Below, in pieces: positions 60,605 to 64,000 of a stretch of 64,000 nucleotides of DNA (position 1 is its first letter; every line of letters starts with the position of its first letter). The translations under genes were made by a program, and so were the position numbers. The notes beneath the pieces are model-generated. The model did no database searches and was not told where the DNA came from. It saw only the letters and a list, made by a program, of their open reading frames with translations. The stretch spans positions 620,001 to 684,000 of the forward strand of contig CP089453.1 of assembly GCA_026636295.1 (NCBI GenBank), in the 5' to 3' direction. The stretch is from Medakamo hakoo. Its lineage: Eukaryota > Chlorophyta > Trebouxiophyceae > Coccomyxaceae.

Positions 60605-63600
60605 CCCGCCGCCAGTACAGGGCCAGGCGGTCGGTCAGTAGGGTGCCAATGGCCTCCGCGTCGACCGGGCCGGGGCGCGCCAGCCACGCCTCCGGCACCG
60701 GCCCGTCCAAGACAGTGGCCACGACCGCGGACCCGCCCCGGCCTGGGACCAGCACGGGCGCCGCCGCCGCGGCCGGCGGGGGGCCGCCGTCGCCGGCCTG
60801 CCCACCGTCCCACAGCGGGCGGGGTCCGCCGCTCACGGCGGACGTCCACGCCTCAGACCCCGGGCTGCCGGGCAAGGCCGGCGGGACGCGCGGGCCCAGC
60901 CACGCGCGCAGCGGGACGTCCGCCGAGTTGGTCAGCCGCGCCGCCAGGACGACGGCCGCCGAGCCCCCGCTGGTGGCGTGGGGGCAGGCCCACACCGCCT
61001 CCACGCCCAGGCTGGGCACCAGCCGGACGTGCGCGGTCAGGGCCGCCCGGCGGCCGAGGCGGGTGCCGGGCGGCGCGCGCGCGAGGCCGACGGACCCAGC
61101 GTCGCCGCCCCCGCCGCCGCCGTCACTGGCGCTGCCGTACGCTAGGTCCACGGCCACCGTGACGTCAGACTCCGCAAGCGAGGGAGCAGCTGTCGACGCG
61201 CGTGTGGGCGTGACAAGCACCGGGACGACCACCCGGCCACCGGGCGCGAGTGGGAGTGCGGCCTGCAGCGCCGCTGTGTAGGCCGCGACGGCCAGCGTGC
61301 GGGCGGGGCGGGACGCGGCGGGCCCACCGCCGTGGCGGCGCCGGGCTGATGTCGTGGGCGGGGCCAGGGCCAAGCGCGCCCAGCCGACGGGCGGTGGCGG
61401 GGCGGCCGCGGCGGCGGGCGCCGAGGCGGACGCACCGCCGCCCTCTCCCTCCCCTCCGCCGCTGCCCTCCCCTTCGCTCTGCAGGACGAGGCGCCAGGGC
61501 AGCACGGACCCGGCCAGCGCCGCGACGTGGATGACGGACGCAGGCGGTGGCGGGCCCGACCGGGTGGGCGAGCCGGGCGGCGGCTCGCCCTCGTCGCCGT
61601 CGGCGGGCGGGGGCTGGCCGCCACCGCCACCGCCCTCCCCGCCCGCGGCCGCGGCCGGGTGCGCGCCCGCGGCCGTGCGCGGCGCGTCCAGGCGCGCGGT
61701 CAGGCGGGGCAGGGGCGCGCACACGGCCACGCGCGTGCCCGCATCGCCCGACCCGGGCGGGCCCGGGCACGGCACCAGGTGCAGCCGGGCGGCGAGGCCC
61801 GGCGGCGGCGGCGCCCACGGCGCGGCCCAGCTCACGCCGCGCGTCGCGACCCGGCAGCCCGTCAGCGTGTACAGCCCGCGCCGGGTGGGCACGCCGGCCA
61901 GGATGACGGTGGTAGGCGGGGTGTAGGCCGGCAGCCACATGGCGACGGGCGTGGGGCGCCAGGCCCGCCGGGCGCGGCGGGGCGCGCGCGGGGTGGTCGG
62001 CCCGCCGCCCCCGCCGCCGCCCTCTTCCTCCTCGGCCCCGCCGCCCGTCCGCGCCAGCCCTTCCGCCGGGTCGCCCGCCCACGCCGCCTCCAGGGTCAGG
62101 CGTTCTACCTTGATGGCGACGGCCGTCGGATTGGAGATGGTGACGGCGACGTGGGCGGCCTCGCCCGCCGCCCAGATTTCGGGGGCCGCGTCGGGCGGAG
62201 GGGGCGGGTCGGGCGACGGGCGGCCGCCGCGCGCGGCGCCGCCGCCGTGGCGGGCGGACCCTCCGCCCAGGGCCGAGTAGATGAAGGGGCCGGAAGAAGA
62301 CCGCAGCGGCACAGCCAGGCCGGCACCGTCGTCGTCGGCCGGAGGAGCCGCCGCGCCCGCGGCCGTCGCCGCGTCGGTCGGCTGGGGCTGGGCGCCGGCG
62401 CCCCCCCTGCCCGCGCCCTCGCCCGCGCCCACCAAGCGCGGGCGCAGCCTCTCCTCGGGCGGCAGCGGCCGGCCGAACGCAATGATGGGCGGCGGACCCC
62501 CGCCCGCCCGCGTCTCCCGCTCCTCCGCGCTCATCTGGGCGGCGGCGGCGTCCAGCGTGCGGGCGAGCGTGTCCTGGCGGGACGGCGGGAGGGTCGGGCC
62601 GTGGTCGCGCAGCAGGGCCGCGGCCGCGTCCCACACGGCCGCGTGCGCGCCCGTCGCGATGCCCGCGCTCAGCACGCCTTCCAGGCACCCGGCCCGCACG
62701 GTGGCCCAGTGCTCGGGCACGCCTCCAGGCGCAGGAGCAGCAGGGCGTGCGAGGGTGGGCCCCTCGCCCGCGGCTGTCGCTTCGGCCAGCCCGCCCGCCT
62801 CCTCGTCCGGCGCCGCGGGCGGCGGCGCGAGCGCCGCGCGCGCGACGCTCAACACCCGGCCGTCGGGGCGGGGCCACGCCCGGCACAGCTCGATGGCCTG
62901 CCACAGGAGCAAGCCGCGGCGGCGGGCCAGCCCCACGCCACCCGCCAACGCCGCGGCTTCCGCGAGCGCGGTCAGGCGGTCAGAGGGCGAGGCGAGCGCC
63001 GGGACAAGCGCCGCGATTTCCGCCGCGAGCGCGCCGACCTCCCGCCGCGCCCGCGCCGCGGCGGCCGGCGGCGCGTCCGGGCCCTTGCCCGACGCTGTCA
63101 AGAGCCGGGCGTACCGGACGGCCTGGCCCACCTGGACGGCGGCGCCGCCACGCCGCCGCAGCGAGGCCCGGGCTTCGGCGAGGAGGGGGAGGGCGTCCTC
63201 GACCGCGGCTGGGTCGGCCGCGCGCAGCGCGGCCCAAAAGGCCGACCCGCGGCCCAGGCCGGGCGGGCCGCGGGTGGCGGTGGAGCTGGCGTCCAAGCCG
63301 GACGTGGATGAAGGTGGACCCGTCGAGGGCGGGCCAGCCTCGGCCGCGCGCACCGCCTCCAGGCGACGGTCGGTGGGCGTGGCGGGCTGCGAGGCGCCGC
63401 CACCGCCGCCGAGCCCCGCGCCCGCCACAGCGCCTCGCGCGCCCACCCGGGCCGCGCCACACGCGCCCGCCGCACCCACCAACTTCGCAATGGCGACGCC
63501 CTCCAGGGCTGCAGCCGCCCAGACGGGGTCGCCCGCGCCACGGGCCAAGTCGGCGGCGGTGGCGTAGTGAGAGGCGGCGTCGGTGGCGGCACCGGCCAAC

Positions 63601-64000
63601 AGCGAATAGTCGCCGAGCGCTTTCGCTAGGCGTGCGTACCGCCGCTTGCGCCGCGTTTCGTCGTCCGTGGCGGCAGCAGTTGCGGGTGGGGGCAGCGGTG
63701 GCAGCTGGGCGGGCGGGGCGGGCGGCGGGGGCGGGGGTGGCGCCTCTGTTCCGTCGGGCAGCAGGCCGGCGGGCGGTGGTGGTGGAGGTGGCTGGGGCGC
63801 TGCCGCCGCCGCCGCCGCCGCCGCTGCCGCCGCTGCGACAGCCAACACCGCCGCCGCCGGCGCGGCGTCCGGCCCGGCGTCCACGCCCGGCACGGCCAGG
63901 TCCACGCCCGCCGGGCCCGCCGACAGCATGGCCCGCTCCAGCCCGGCGAGCAGCCCCGCCGCCAGTTCGAGGATCACGGCTTCCGCGTGGCGGGCCAGCG
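59877..64000 (-). CDS. TRS120: TRAPP-II subunit TRS120/TRAPPC9, 5' end beyond window
   Basis: Partial: the frame is open to the right edge, so at least 1370 C-terminal residues are present without an intron and the start is outside. TRS120 is the TRAPP-II subunit that activates Rab11/Ypt31 in trans-Golgi traffic and cell-plate formation. The N-terminal part seen has RYARLAKALGDYSLLAG, ATDAASHYATAADLARGAGDPVWAAAALEGVAIAKLVG, a direct match to the TRS120 signature (GDYALLAGSPVDA-HYSTAL). Further on are Pro/Gly-rich inserts and beta-rich regions with VTLTV-like strands, expected of the Ig-like half, and ANPTAVAIKVERL. C-terminal RPLYVRAE ends the protein. Low-complexity Gly, Ala and Pro runs are unusually long for the family. 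Confidence 0.85.

Noticed and set aside
1-64000. Mobile elements, rRNA, tRNA, CRISPR arrays, organelle inserts
   Set aside because: I looked for terminal repeats, reverse transcriptase or transposase motifs, tRNA-type T-loops and regularly spaced repeats, and found none I could support. A search with RepeatMasker and tRNAscan would be decisive.

Overview
This is a nuclear window from a GC-rich eukaryote, most likely a small green alga. The evidence is split genes with GT-AG introns (donors mostly GTGAGT or GTGCGT), strongly GC-ending codons, and a plant-type gene set. That set includes a starch glucan water dikinase with a transit-peptide exon, a PAO/TIC55-type Rieske oxygenase, siroheme uroporphyrinogen methyltransferase, a plastid-type bestrophin, and plant-like versions of the proteasome chaperone PAC1, mitoribosomal mL53 and PAF1. 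I cannot name the species from sequence alone.

The window is compact: 35 protein-coding genes in 64 kb, usually 0 to 2 introns each, introns of 82 to 367 bases. Many neighbours are head-to-head with 66 to 330 bases between start codons. Several same-strand pairs lie 31 to 46 bases apart, and one pair overlaps.

Layout. 0-9.6 kb: PAC1, WDR18/IPI3, an MFS transporter, a LysM membrane protein, an FHA protein, the histone chaperone ASF1 and a small ORF. 9.6-17 kb: two proline/tyrosine-rich, cysteine-tailed proteins flanking glucan water dikinase, then the Rieske oxygenase. 17-27 kb: a 1436-residue secreted GH5 glycosidase with a degenerate second GH5 unit, a HEAT protein and a secreted BBE-like FAD oxidase. 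27-34 kb: ribonucleotide reductase small subunit, a golgin-like coiled-coil protein and a second HEAT-like protein. 34-40 kb: PMS1, UPM1, Asterix and mL53. 40-53 kb: an unknown protein, MED31 overlapping an F-box gene, a secreted protein of unknown family, PAF1, tRNA-splicing endonuclease SEN34, cyclin L facing a second cyclin-like gene, and NOB1. 53-64 kb: peroxiredoxin II, a Met-rich multicopper oxidase, a bestrophin, a SEC14 protein and the 5'-truncated TRS120/TRAPPC9.

Functional themes are starch and tetrapyrrole metabolism (GWD, PAO-like, UPM1), secreted oxidases and glycosidases (GH5, BBE-like, multicopper oxidase), DNA replication and repair (ASF1, RNR2, PMS1), RNA polymerase II transcription and RNA processing (MED31, PAF1, cyclin L, SEN34, NOB1, IPI3) and membrane traffic (golgin, TRS120, SEC14). 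These look like chance neighbours in a dense genome, not pathway clusters. No mobile element, rRNA, tRNA or CRISPR array was recognised. Exon coordinates were worked out by hand from splice motifs, reading phase and family alignment from memory; no search was run.
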